From: Desulfobacteraceae bacterium
Lineage (GTDB): Bacteria > Desulfobacterota > Desulfobacteria > Desulfobacterales > RPRI01
NCBI GenBank assembly: GCA_011391695.1
Contig: JAABQB010000011.1
Location: forward strand, 1 to 64,000
Length of the DNA: 64,000 nt
Reading direction: 5' to 3'
Below, piece by piece: positions 43,409 to 51,693 of the stretch; the stretch's first letter is position 1, and every line of letters begins with the position of its first letter. The translations under genes and the position numbers were made by a program. The notes under the pieces were generated by a model. The model had not been told where the DNA came from. It was given only the letters and a program-made list of their open reading frames with translations, and did not search any database.

Positions 43409-43454
43409 GAAACAGCGAGTGCATTCCCCGCTGCTTGCGGCGGGGTTAGTGAGC
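43409..43454 (+). repeat. Dispersed repeat, copy at the left side of the TRAP/pxp block
   Basis: AACAGCGAGTGCATTCCCCG, then a GCTTGCGG hairpin and CGGGGTTAGTGAGC. The reverse complement of 49594-49656 carries the same outer parts with a different loop. The two copies face each other around the TRAP/pxpABC genes. The remaining 43361-43925 gap holds the right 87-bp direct repeat (43634-43720), a CG-rich hairpin near 43497-43515 and the dctP promoter. Confidence 0.55.
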
Positions 43455-43633
43455 GAATTAAAAACAGATGATATTCCTTACGGTGAAGATTCCTCGCCCG
43501 CTCTGCGGCGGGGAGCTTCAATTACAGGTAAGAGGCCGGCCTTCTGAAAAGATAAATGAACTTTCAGATGTATAGAGCATTTCGGATACTGCCAAGATAT
43601 CAGTATGTTTGGCTGTTCCATATGGAGCCTTTG

Positions 43634-43720
43634 ATATGTTCCTTTCCCAATAAAAAGGCAAATAAATGTTTGATTATTGGTATAAAGTTTAAATGTTTAA
43701 GATGTCCCCTAAAATTCTCC
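43634..43720. repeat. 87-bp direct repeat, right copy
   Basis: Counterpart of 42458-42544 in the same orientation. The core AAAGGCAAATAAATGTTTGATT aligns base for base with AAAGGCGGATAAATATTTGATT of the left copy. No protein frame is conserved between the two. Confidence 0.65.
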
Positions 43721-43829
43721 CGAATCTCCTGCAACAACTCTGTCCGTCTCATCTGTCACCTCCATCGGTGACTATATCAAAGCGGACAGATCGTGTGCTA
43801 TAAACCCGGACAGTTTACTTGCTTCTAAC

Positions 43830-43875
43830 ACTTCTAGAAGTTCCCATTGACAAACAAAATCTTTCTTCATACAGT
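43830..43875 (+). promoter_or_regulatory. dctP promoter with upstream palindrome
   Basis: TTGACA (43847-43852) and TACAGT (43870-43875) are separated by exactly 17 bases. Just upstream is a perfect 12-bp palindrome ACTTCTAGAAGT (43830-43841), a candidate site for a regulator of the TRAP/pxp block. No regulator gene lies beside it. Confidence 0.55.
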
Positions 43876-43925
43876 CGCTCATAAATCGAAAAGGATTCTA
43901 ATCAAACAGAAAAGGAAAGAACAGA

Positions 43926-44918
43926 ATGAAAAAACTGACATATCTGATTTTGGCACTGGCATTGGTAATTGGAATTTGCATTAGCGACTCTCTGGCAAAA
44001 ACAACATGGAATGCAAACTCGGTTTGGCCCCCAAACAATCACCAGACCATGGGGCTTGATGAGTTCGCGGCAAAAGTGAAAGCTGCGACAGGCGGCGAAC
44101 TGGAAATCATTGTAAGCAGCGGCGGAGCGTTGGGTTACAAAGGACCCGAATTGTTGAAAGTGGTTCGTGACGGACTGGTTCCGCTGTCCGACATGCTTAT
44201 AAGTGGCGTGGCCGGCGAGGAAAAAATCTTTCAGATTGTAACTTTGCCGTTTCTCGCTCTGAACTTTGAAGAAGCCCGAGTACTTAATGACACGGCGCGC
44301 CCCTATTTTGACAAAATGGCCGAGAAATGGGGACAAAAAATTCTGTTCATTTCTCCATGGCCCGGTGCTGGCCTCTGGACCAAAAAAAAGGTGGCCTCAA
44401 CAGCAGACATGAAAGGACTGAAGACCCGAACCTATGACAAAAATGGCGCTTTGGTGGTCGAAGCAGCCGGCGGAACGCCCTATGCTCTGCCCTTCAGCGA
44501 AGTATATTCATCTCTGGCAACCGGCGTGATCGACTCGGTTATTACTTCCACTCCCACAGCGGTTGATGCCAAATTCTGGGAAGTCCTCAAGTATTATCAG
44601 CCTCTCAATATCACCATCGCCACAAACATGATCAACGTCAACTTGAAAGCCTTTAACAAGCTGGATAAAAAAACTCAGGATGCCCTTGTCGTGGCCGGAA
44701 AAGAAATGGAAGAGATCATGTGGAAAAAAGTGGCGGCTTTGGATAAGGAGAAAGAAGCTCTGTGTATAAAAAACGGAATGGAGACTGTTCCCCCATCCAG
44801 AGAGTTCATGAAGGAGCTCAATGCCATTACCGAAAAAATTCGTGCGGACTGGCTGAAGGATGCCTCCCCGGATGCGAAGGCCATGTACGACGGGTTCTTG
44901 AAAAAAGTGAAAAGATAA
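43926..44918 (+). CDS. dctP: TRAP transporter substrate-binding protein (DctP family)
   Basis: A 330-aa periplasmic binding protein. Signal peptide residues 1-22 (KKLTYLILALALVIGICISDSLA). The mature part follows the DctP fold: MGLDEFAAKVKAATGGELEIIV, then SDMLISGVAGEEKIFQI, KMAEKWGQKILFI, and MKGLKTRTYDKNGALVVEAAGGTPYALPFSEVYSSLATGVIDSVITS, whose Arg usually clamps a substrate carboxylate. The ligand is therefore probably an organic acid. The downstream pxpABC genes make 5-oxoproline a reasonable guess, no more. It is followed 16 bases later by dctQ. Confidence 0.92.
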   Translation: MKKLTYLILALALVIGICISDSLAKTTWNANSVWPPNNHQTMGLDEFAAKVKAATGGELEIIVSSGGALGYKGPELLKVVRDGLVPLSDMLISGVAGEEKIFQIVTLPFLALNFEEARVLNDTARPYFDKMAEKWGQKILFISPWPGAGLWTKKKVASTADMKGLKTRTYDKNGALVVEAAGGTPYALPFSEVYSSLATGVIDSVITSTPTAVDAKFWEVLKYYQPLNITIATNMINVNLKAFNKLDKKTQDALVVAGKEMEEIMWKKVAALDKEKEALCIKNGMETVPPSREFMKELNAITEKIRADWLKDASPDAKAMYDGFLKKVKR

Positions 44919-44934
44919 CCGACCGGAGAACGGC

Positions 44935-45471
44935 ATGAAGAGGCTTGTTCGAACCATTGACGGGATTTCTGCATTCAGCGGCGGATTATCCGGTGTAATT
45001 CTCTGTACAGGGCTGATACTGGCCTTTATCGAGATCATCCTGCGAACCGCGTTCAGCAGCACTCTGTTCATTACAGAAGAATATTCCGGATATCTGATGT
45101 GCGGACTCACCTTCTGCGGCCTGGGATATACGCTGCGTGAAAAGGGGCACATTCGAATGATCTTTCTGCATCGAATTGTCACGGGAAAGCATCGCGGATA
45201 TCTGGACATGGTCTGTTATGTCGTCGGATGCCTTTTCTGCGGGGCCATAACCTTTTTTTCCGGAGAATTTTTCTGGGATTCGGTGGTAACCCGGTCCCAA
45301 TCAATGCAGATATCGGAAACCTATCTGGCCATACCCCAGTTTTTCATGCCGTTTGGGGCATCCATCATGACGCTGCAGTTTCTGGGAGAACTCCTGAAAA
45401 CCATCCTTGTGTTAAAAGGAGATGCCGGAGGACTTGCCATTCGTGAAGAGGCGAAAGACCTGGGAAGATAA
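44935..45471 (+). CDS. dctQ: TRAP transporter small membrane subunit (DctQ)
   Basis: A 178-aa inner-membrane protein with four hydrophobic helices (about residues 14-35, 50-70, 88-110, 128-150). It has the DctQ-typical EIILRTAFSSTLFITEEYSGYLMCGLTFCGLGYTLREKGHIRM stretch. It connects the binding protein to the large channel subunit. GGAGAACGGC stands before the ATG. Spacing of 16-18 bases on both sides shows one operon with dctP and dctM. Confidence 0.9.
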   Translation: MKRLVRTIDGISAFSGGLSGVILCTGLILAFIEIILRTAFSSTLFITEEYSGYLMCGLTFCGLGYTLREKGHIRMIFLHRIVTGKHRGYLDMVCYVVGCLFCGAITFFSGEFFWDSVVTRSQSMQISETYLAIPQFFMPFGASIMTLQFLGELLKTILVLKGDAGGLAIREEAKDLGR

Positions 45472-45489
45472 GATTGAAGGAGTTATATT

Positions 45490-46788
45490 GTGGAGCTTGC
45501 TAGTATTTCGCTGACCCTGTGTGCGCTGTTGATTCTTTTCATGGGTGGAACCGTCTGGATTGGATTCTCTCTTTTCCTGGTGGGACTTGGCGGATTTCTT
45601 TTTTTTACGGATTTGCCGTTCGGCTCAATATTGGCAACAACCGCCTGGAACAACACCAGCGGCTCCGCCATGATGGCATTACCCATGTTCGTGTGGATGG
45701 GCGAAATTCTGTTCAGGAGCCGCATTTCCCAGAACCTGTTTAAAGGATTGACTCCCTGGATGGATCGAATTCCAGGGAGACTGCTCCATGTCAATATTCT
45801 TGCCTGCACTTTTTTTGCGGCAGTAAGCGGATCATCGGCTGCCACAACAGCCACCGTGGGTAAAATTACCGTTCCTGAACTTAAAAGCCGCGGTTATGAT
45901 AAGGGCCTTTCAGTAGGATCCCTGGCCGGCGCCGGAACCCTGGGCTTTATGATACCTCCCAGTATGATGATGCTGGTATACGGCATTATCGGGGAAGTCA
46001 GCATAGGGAAACTGTTCATTGCCGGTATCATTCCAGGACTGGCACTGGCCGCTGTTTTCAGCCTGTACATCATGGGACGTTGTCTGATTAATCCTGATCT
46101 GGCTCCGGCGGGCGCCGACCGGCATTCCTGGAGTCAGAGGATTAAGGCTATTCCGGAAATTTTACCTGTCCTGCTTCTGATCCTGGCGGTATTGGGCAGC
46201 CTGTACGCGGGATGGGCCACCCCGACAGAGGCCGGCGCCGTTGGTGTCATCGGATCCATGGTCTTTGCCGTCATGACCCGCAGCATGAGCTGGGAGGTCT
46301 TCCGATCCAGCTTGATGGGCGCTGTCAAAACCACCAGCATGATCATGCTGATCGTCATGGGCGCTTCCTTTCTTTCTATTGTCGTAGGATATCTGGGCAT
46401 AACACGGAAATTAACCCTTTTTGTAACCGAAATGGGACTGTCGCCATTAATGCTTATTTTAATACTGAGCGTTCTGTATCTTATTCTGGGGTGTCTTGTT
46501 GACGGTTTTTCCATGATCGTCATGACCACGCCCATCGTGCTGCCCATGGTTACCGCGTCCGGATTCGATACGGTATGGTTCGGCATTTATCTGGTTCTGA
46601 TGATCGAAATATCTCAGATCACACCGCCCGTCGGATTCAACCTGTTCGTGATCAGTTCATTAAATAACGATGATATATTCGTAATTGCCAAAGACGCGTT
46701 TCCGTTTTTTGTCCTGATGCTACTTGTAACCTTCCTGATAACGGTATTTCCCCAGATTGTTCTGTATTTGCCCAATCTGATGAAGTGA
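45490..46788 (+). CDS. dctM: TRAP transporter large membrane subunit (DctM)
   Basis: A 432-aa channel subunit with about twelve membrane segments, driving uptake by the sodium or proton gradient. Family motifs: ALPMFVWMGEILFRS, AAVSGSSAATTATVGKITVPELKSRGYDKGLSVGSLAGAGTLGFMIPPS (residues about 110-160), YAGWATPTEAGAVGVIGS, and EISQITPPVGFNLFVI. It starts with GTG 45490 behind AAGGAG. A heptamer array begins at the first base after the stop codon and separates it from pxpA. Confidence 0.93.
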   Translation: MELASISLTLCALLILFMGGTVWIGFSLFLVGLGGFLFFTDLPFGSILATTAWNNTSGSAMMALPMFVWMGEILFRSRISQNLFKGLTPWMDRIPGRLLHVNILACTFFAAVSGSSAATTATVGKITVPELKSRGYDKGLSVGSLAGAGTLGFMIPPSMMMLVYGIIGEVSIGKLFIAGIIPGLALAAVFSLYIMGRCLINPDLAPAGADRHSWSQRIKAIPEILPVLLLILAVLGSLYAGWATPTEAGAVGVIGSMVFAVMTRSMSWEVFRSSLMGAVKTTSMIMLIVMGASFLSIVVGYLGITRKLTLFVTEMGLSPLMLILILSVLYLILGCLVDGFSMIVMTTPIVLPMVTASGFDTVWFGIYLVLMIEISQITPPVGFNLFVISSLNNDDIFVIAKDAFPFFVLMLLVTFLITVFPQIVLYLPNLMK

Positions 46789-46851
46789 TGAGAAGGCAGA
46801 AGGCGTTAAAAGTGAGGTGGAAGGTAGAAGGCTGAAGGTTGAATGTAAAGG
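46789..46851. repeat. Heptamer array between dctM and pxpA
   Basis: Nine consecutive 7-mers based on GNNGAAG (TGAGAAG, GCAGAAG, GCGTTAA, AAGTGAG, GTGGAAG, GTAGAAG, GCTGAAG, GTTGAAT, GTAAAGG). The array starts directly after the dctM stop codon. It is the same style as 1495-1522 and fills almost the whole intergenic gap. Confidence 0.7.
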
Positions 46852-46863
46852 AATATGTGACAG

Positions 46864-47637
46864 ATGAAAATAGATCTGAACTGCGACATGGGGGAAAGCT
46901 TCGGCGCTTACACCCTGGGAATGGATGCCGAAATCATATCTTCAATCTCTTCGGCCAATATTGCCTGCGGGTTTCATGCAGGGGATCCTTCAGTTATGGA
47001 CCGCACCGTCAAACTGGCTGCCGATAACGGGGTTGGGATAGGAGCGCATCCCGGATTTCCGGATCTGATGGGTTTTGGACGGCGGAACATGGACTGCGGC
47101 ACGGATGAAATCAGGGATTATCTGATCTATCAAATCGGCGCACTTCAGGCATTCTGTACTGCTCATGGCGTTCGATTGCGCCATGTAAAACCTCATGGAG
47201 CGCTGTACAACATGGCAGTAGTAAATGAATCCATCGTCCGGACCATTGCACAGGCCATTTCAAGAATTGACAGGAATCTCTTCATGGTCGCTTTGGCCGG
47301 CAAATATGCCGGACGTATGGCCTCAATCGCTCAAGAGGAAGGAATTAAAATGATTTTTGAGGCATTTCCGGACCGTGCCTATACTCCTGAAGGAACCCTT
47401 GTATCTCGGCGACAGCCCGGAGCGGTCATTCATGATCCCGATGAAGCTGCTGAAAGAGCACTGCGCATGGCAACCGAAGGAGTGGTGATAGCCATTGACG
47501 GAACACGGGTACCGATTTCGGTATCTACCCTGTGTGTTCATGGAGACAACCCGAGTGCCGTAGCACTGACGAAAGCCATACGAAACCGTCTCGAAGCATC
47601 CGGTGTCACCATAGCTCCGATGTCGGCGCAAGAATGA
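46864..47637 (+). CDS. pxpA: 5-oxoprolinase subunit A (LamB/YcsF family)
   Basis: A 257-aa cytoplasmic protein, one of three subunits of the bacterial ATP-dependent 5-oxoprolinase that opens pyroglutamate to glutamate. Recognised by the N-terminal MKIDLNCDMGESFGAY, IACGFHAGDPSVM, GAHPGFPDLMGFGRR, and VKPHGALYNMA. C-terminal VSTLCVHGDNPSA is also typical. Next to pxpB and pxpC, so the complex is complete. The product glutamate links to the nitrogen metabolism seen elsewhere in the window. Confidence 0.95.
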   Translation: MKIDLNCDMGESFGAYTLGMDAEIISSISSANIACGFHAGDPSVMDRTVKLAADNGVGIGAHPGFPDLMGFGRRNMDCGTDEIRDYLIYQIGALQAFCTAHGVRLRHVKPHGALYNMAVVNESIVRTIAQAISRIDRNLFMVALAGKYAGRMASIAQEEGIKMIFEAFPDRAYTPEGTLVSRRQPGAVIHDPDEAAERALRMATEGVVIAIDGTRVPISVSTLCVHGDNPSAVALTKAIRNRLEASGVTIAPMSAQE

Positions 47638-47695
47638 TCCGAATAATCCCGAAGTATTTTTGGAGCCGGGACAGAAGGCCGGGAGCATTTTTGAA

Positions 47696-48403
47696 ATGAC
47701 TGCAAACCTGTATGAGCGGGCACGATTTCGAATCAGCGGGGATCGCTCCATTTTGGCTGTGTACGGAACCGGTGTCGATCAGGCCGTAAACGACAAGGTC
47801 AGGCGGATAGCAACCCTCATCGTGAATCAGAAACCGGCCGGCATTGACGCCGCTGTGCCTTCCTATTGCACTCTTTCCATTCACTACAATCCCATGAAGA
47901 CAGACTTTTCAGAGTTGAGGGATATTTTGTGGTCGCTGGAAAATGATCTTAACAAAGCCGATATTCCGGAACCACTAACAATTGACATTCCCGTCTGCTA
48001 TGGGGAAGAGTTTGGGCCGGATATTGATTTTGTGGCACAGCACAATGGCATCAGCGTGGATGATGTGATTCAGATTCATACCTGCTCTGCCTATCACATC
48101 TTTGCCATCGGTTTCGCGCCCGGATTTTGCTATCTTGGAGGACTTGATCCAAGGCTGCATGCCCCACGACTTGAAACACCGCGTGTTCGGGTGGCCGCCG
48201 GCTCAGTAGGTATTGCCGGGGCCCAGACCGGCGTCTATCCGTTGGCCAGTCCGGGGGGGTGGCGCCTTATAGGCCGTACCCCGCTTCGGCTTTTTGCACC
48301 TGAACGCCCACATCCGATCCTTTATCAGGCCGGCGACAAGATCCGGTTCCGATCTGTGTCGTCCGATGAATTTCACCACATAAGCCGGATTGAAAACCCA
48401 TGA
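47696..48403 (+). CDS. pxpB: 5-oxoprolinase subunit B (KipI family)
   Basis: A 235-aa subunit with the allophanate-hydrolase subunit 1 fold. Motifs: VPSYCTLSIHYNP, IDIPVCYGEEFGPDI, ICSAYHIFAIGFAPGFCYLGGLD-type core (about residues 125-155), and GSVGIAGAQTGVYPLASPGGWRLIGRTPLRLF. KipI relatives were first seen as kinase inhibitors, but next to pxpA and pxpC the 5-oxoprolinase role is far more likely. The open frame runs upstream to a TTG at 47660; ATG 47696 gives the usual N-terminus. It overlaps pxpC by 4 bases. Confidence 0.93.
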   Translation: MTANLYERARFRISGDRSILAVYGTGVDQAVNDKVRRIATLIVNQKPAGIDAAVPSYCTLSIHYNPMKTDFSELRDILWSLENDLNKADIPEPLTIDIPVCYGEEFGPDIDFVAQHNGISVDDVIQIHTCSAYHIFAIGFAPGFCYLGGLDPRLHAPRLETPRVRVAAGSVGIAGAQTGVYPLASPGGWRLIGRTPLRLFAPERPHPILYQAGDKIRFRSVSSDEFHHISRIENP

Positions 48404-49341
48404 CAGATGCCCTTCATATCCTTTCACCCGGATCATATACCACTGTCCAGGACATGGGAAGATTCCACGCTTATCACATGGGCGTTCCGGTCTCGGGTTC
48501 ACTGGATGACTTTGCCCATCGAATCGCCAACTGGCTGGTAGGAAATTCACAAGATTCAGCGGTTCTTGAAATGTCCATGATCGGCGCGAAATTCGATGTT
48601 ATCTGTGAAACCGACATGGCCGTTACCGGCGCCCGCATGAACCTGCGGGTGAACGGAAGCCCATGCCCTGGATGGACATCCATTCGGGTGCAATCGGGTG
48701 ATCTGGTTGAACTGAGCACAGTGGAAAATGGATGCCGGGCATACCTTGCCGTCACAGGAGGGATAGACGTACCACTCGTTATGGGAAGCCGCTCCACCTA
48801 TGTGGGAGGGCAGTTGGGCGGGCTGAAGGGGCGGATCCTTCTATCCGAAGACATACTGCGGCGCGGTGAAGGCCGACTACTGAGCAAGCCGCGGAGTCTG
48901 CCCTGGTTTCCTATCTATCCTGAAAATATATTCGTTCGTGCCATACCCGGGCCGCATGACGACTTTTTCAGGAATCACCTGGATCGGTTTTTTGCATCGA
49001 ACTTTACCGTAACCGCACAGAGCAACCGGATGGGATGCCGGCTTGCAGGGCCGGAAATTCTTCGGGACACGGACGCTCCTCAAAGTATTATTTCCGAGCC
49101 CATCGTGCCGGGCAACGTCCAGGTTCCGGCCGATGGTCAGCCCATCGTTCTTTTGAAAGAACAGACCATCGGTGGATACACGAATATCGCCACCGTGATT
49201 TCACCGGATATTTTTCGAATGGCTCAGGCCGGACCCGGCGATACGATTCAATTCATACATGTCACACTGGATGAGGCACATAAGATTTATCGGGACTGGA
49301 TGCGTTTTCTGCATGAGATAGAAGAACTCCTCACTCTTTGA
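48400..49341 (+). CDS. pxpC: 5-oxoprolinase subunit C (KipA family)
   Basis: A 313-aa subunit with the allophanate-hydrolase subunit 2 fold, completing the PxpABC complex. Motifs: ILSPGSYTTVQDMGRFHAYHMGVPVSGSLD (residues 7-36), LEMSMIGAKF, VTGGIDVPLVMGSRSTYVGGQLGG (about 117-140), RAIPGPHDDFF, SNRMGCRLAGPEI, and GQPIVLLKEQTIGGYTNIATV. Its ATGA overlap with pxpB indicates coupled translation. No terminator is obvious after it; the following 340 bases carry only a dispersed repeat. Confidence 0.94.
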   Translation: MTDALHILSPGSYTTVQDMGRFHAYHMGVPVSGSLDDFAHRIANWLVGNSQDSAVLEMSMIGAKFDVICETDMAVTGARMNLRVNGSPCPGWTSIRVQSGDLVELSTVENGCRAYLAVTGGIDVPLVMGSRSTYVGGQLGGLKGRILLSEDILRRGEGRLLSKPRSLPWFPIYPENIFVRAIPGPHDDFFRNHLDRFFASNFTVTAQSNRMGCRLAGPEILRDTDAPQSIISEPIVPGNVQVPADGQPIVLLKEQTIGGYTNIATVISPDIFRMAQAGPGDTIQFIHVTLDEAHKIYRDWMRFLHEIEELLTL

Positions 49342-49593
49342 TTGAAGATCCCCGCAAAACCCGTTCCGGACACTTCTTCCAAACAAACTGCTGATCCTCA
49401 TCCCGTCTCTAATGGGTGTGTAACACAAGATTAGTTTAAAAGATTTTCAATTTAACTGATTATTCCTTTACATATAATTGCAAAAGAGAAGGACAAATAC
49501 AAGGGAAACATAGAAATCATGAGCGGTTATATGCCGATGCGGAAGACGAAATTTAAGGTTTAAAGAAGAATCAGGAACTTCTGTTGTTTATCT

Positions 49594-49656
49594 GCTCGCT
49601 AACCCCGCTGCAAGTCCACCATGGCGGACCTTCGGCGGGAATGCGCTCGCTGTTTG
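49594..49656 (-). repeat. Dispersed repeat, inverted copy at the right side of the TRAP/pxp block
   Basis: Reverse complement of the 43409-43454 repeat in its outer parts: GCTCGCTAACCCCGCTG at the left and GGGAATGCGCTCGCTGTTTG at the right. Here the loop is an 18-base palindromic insert containing GTCCACCATGG. The rest of the gap 49342-49683 shows no feature. Confidence 0.55.
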
Positions 49657-49683
49657 GGTACAATGAAGAATGGATTATCCTGT

Positions 49684-50982
49684 CTAATCCGGCAGCATGT
49701 CATAAAAATAGAGCATTGAATCTGATCTTGTGATAATGCCGATAATGCGCCCGTCTTCAACGACCGGCAAACGTCCTATGTCATGCTTTACCATTATACG
49801 CGCTGCTTGAATCGGGCTCTTTCCCGGTTCGATTGTCATGACATTTGTGTTCATGAATGCCTTTACAGGAGACTTTAACTGGGATTCTCGCTTAATTTTT
49901 TTAAAATCCCTTCTCGAAATTATGCCTACAAGCTTTTCTCCTTTTACAACGGGAAGACCTGTACAGCCTTTTTCCTTGAGTATTGAGGCAACTTTTTCCA
50001 TTTTCGTATCCGATTCAACAGTAAACACCGGGAATGACATTATGTCGCTTATCTGCACTGATGCCTGCTGATTACCTTCTATAAGTTCTCTTATCCATTC
50101 CTCAACCGCATCAGGATTAACCGATTTGAGCATTGCCGAAGAAGCGCCCGGATGCCCTCCCCCGCCCATGCTGCGCATGATTGCCCCCACGTCAATGCCT
50201 TCCGCATTGCTGCGCGCAATGACCATGCTTTTTTCTTTATCCCTGCTTGTAAAGATTCCGAATGCGGCCTCTACATTCAGTATTTCCCTGTACATTCCGA
50301 CAACAACCGCGAGACTGTTCACATGACCGTCTATTTTCAGCTTGTTAATACTCACGCTATAGCCGTTGATTTTTTCTCTATTTGCGTTCTGCAACATCTG
50401 AAAAAGTATGTTTTTCTGTTTTTCACCGTAGGCCTGGCGTAGAAAATTACCGATAACATTGATGTCTGCCTTGTTTTCAAGAAGAAAGCCTGCCGCGTAA
50501 GCATCTTCTGCCGTCGATGACGGGAAAGTAAGGTTTCCTGTATCCTCATAAAGCCCGGTCAGAAAAAGGGTAGCTTGTATCGGAGTAATATATTTCTTTT
50601 CTTTTTTCAGACTTCGCACCATAAGGGTTATATTTGCGCCTGTTTCTTCCTGACAACTCCATGTCGCTTTTATATCCCCTGAATCCTTGTGGTGATCCCA
50701 CATAATAATCTCAAGATCATCTCTTTTTGAAAGTGCGCTCATACGGTCAAGGCGACACCAGTTGTTCGTATCAACAACTACAAAACTTGTTACTTCAGCC
50801 ATATCAATATCTTCCGGGGAACGCAGATCAAGTACATCCTTATGTATGGAAATAAAAGCCCTGACATTTGGATTTACCGTTTTAGGAAGAATGCAAACTG
50901 CTCCGGGATATAAAACCGTCGCCGCAACCATGGATGCGAGTGCATCAAAGTCTGTGTTTTTGTGAGTTGTGATAATACGCAT
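49684..50982 (-). CDS. DHH-family phosphoesterase with tandem CBS domains
   Basis: A 432-aa cytoplasmic protein. Residues 1-310 form a DHH-DHHA1 phosphoesterase: THKNTDFDALASMVAA (metal site), VVVDTNNW, the WDHHKDSGDI DHH motif (about 98), and the DHHA1 MGGGGHPGASSAM (about 280). A CBS pair follows (about 315-430; ISDIMSFPVFTVESD, GIISRRDFKKI, IGRLPVVEDGRIIGIITRSD) and would bind adenine nucleotides. It resembles the N-terminal part of archaeal/CCA-type enzymes but lacks the nucleotidyltransferase domain. Substrate is perhaps short RNA, pAp or a cyclic dinucleotide. ATG 50982 is preferred to the upstream 51024, which adds 14 atypical residues. Confidence 0.82.
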   Translation of the reverse strand: MRIITTHKNTDFDALASMVAATVLYPGAVCILPKTVNPNVRAFISIHKDVLDLRSPEDIDMAEVTSFVVVDTNNWCRLDRMSALSKRDDLEIIMWDHHKDSGDIKATWSCQEETGANITLMVRSLKKEKKYITPIQATLFLTGLYEDTGNLTFPSSTAEDAYAAGFLLENKADINVIGNFLRQAYGEKQKNILFQMLQNANREKINGYSVSINKLKIDGHVNSLAVVVGMYREILNVEAAFGIFTSRDKEKSMVIARSNAEGIDVGAIMRSMGGGGHPGASSAMLKSVNPDAVEEWIRELIEGNQQASVQISDIMSFPVFTVESDTKMEKVASILKEKGCTGLPVVKGEKLVGIISRRDFKKIKRESQLKSPVKAFMNTNVMTIEPGKSPIQAARIMVKHDIGRLPVVEDGRIIGIITRSDSMLYFYDMLPD

Positions 50983-51120
50983 GATAAATGGCACCCTTTG
51001 AGTATATTGATTTTGCAAGGACATTATGATATTGAATCAATCAAATCAACAAAATATGCGCTTGCAAATAACACTTTTTTCAGTAATATTAAAATCATTG
51101 TTTAAACGGAGAAAAATAAT

Positions 51121-51675
51121 ATGAATAAATCTGTAATTTCAGTTCTGGGCCAGGACAGGCCGGGCATCATAGCGGCGGTCACATCCATACTGTTTAAACT
51201 TGACTGCAATATTGAAAATATCAACCAGACAATCCTCCAGTCAGAATTCTCGGGAATATTTATTGCTTCAATCCCTTTGGATTTAACCAACGACATATTA
51301 TGCTCACAATTAACAGGAGCCCTCGCTCATCTTGATCTTTGTGTATATGTAAAGCCTCTCAAGCATAAAGAAGAAGGTTTTAACGCGGCCGGATGTGAGC
51401 CTTTTATAATAACTACCATAGGGCCTGACAGAAAAGGGCTTGTTGCGGGAATAACCGAAATAATTGCGAAACACGGTGTAAATGTTACCAATCTTAAGGC
51501 CATATTCAAAGGCGGTGACAATCCCACAGACAACGTAATGATTTATGAAGTCGATATTCCAAATGAGATTGATCAGCAGATACTCCGGAAGGAGTTAATC
51601 AAGAGGGCTTCCGAACTCGGACTTGACATAAGCATCCAGCACAGGAATATTTTTATGTCAATAAACAGAATATGA
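51121..51675 (+). CDS. Tandem ACT-domain regulatory protein
   Basis: A 184-aa protein with two ACT domains: residues 1-75 (SVLGQDRPGIIAAVTSILFKLDCNIENINQT) and about 95-180 (ITTIGPDRKGLVAGITEIIAKHGVNVTNLKA). The GxDRxGI/L loops are the usual amino-acid-binding positions. It resembles GcvR-type and UPF0237 proteins. The gene for UPF0210 follows 19 bases later, a pairing conserved across many bacteria. A small-molecule sensing role is likely; ligand unknown. Confidence 0.85.
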   Translation: MNKSVISVLGQDRPGIIAAVTSILFKLDCNIENINQTILQSEFSGIFIASIPLDLTNDILCSQLTGALAHLDLCVYVKPLKHKEEGFNAAGCEPFIITTIGPDRKGLVAGITEIIAKHGVNVTNLKAIFKGGDNPTDNVMIYEVDIPNEIDQQILRKELIKRASELGLDISIQHRNIFMSINRI

Positions 51676-51693
51676 TCTTGATGAGGGATTATT

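Noticed and set aside
43497-43515. Terminator from the CG-rich hairpin CCCGCTCTGCGGCGGG
   Set aside because: No T tract follows, and the same type of CCGC...GCGG hairpin occurs in the dispersed repeats, so it is more likely part of that repeat family.
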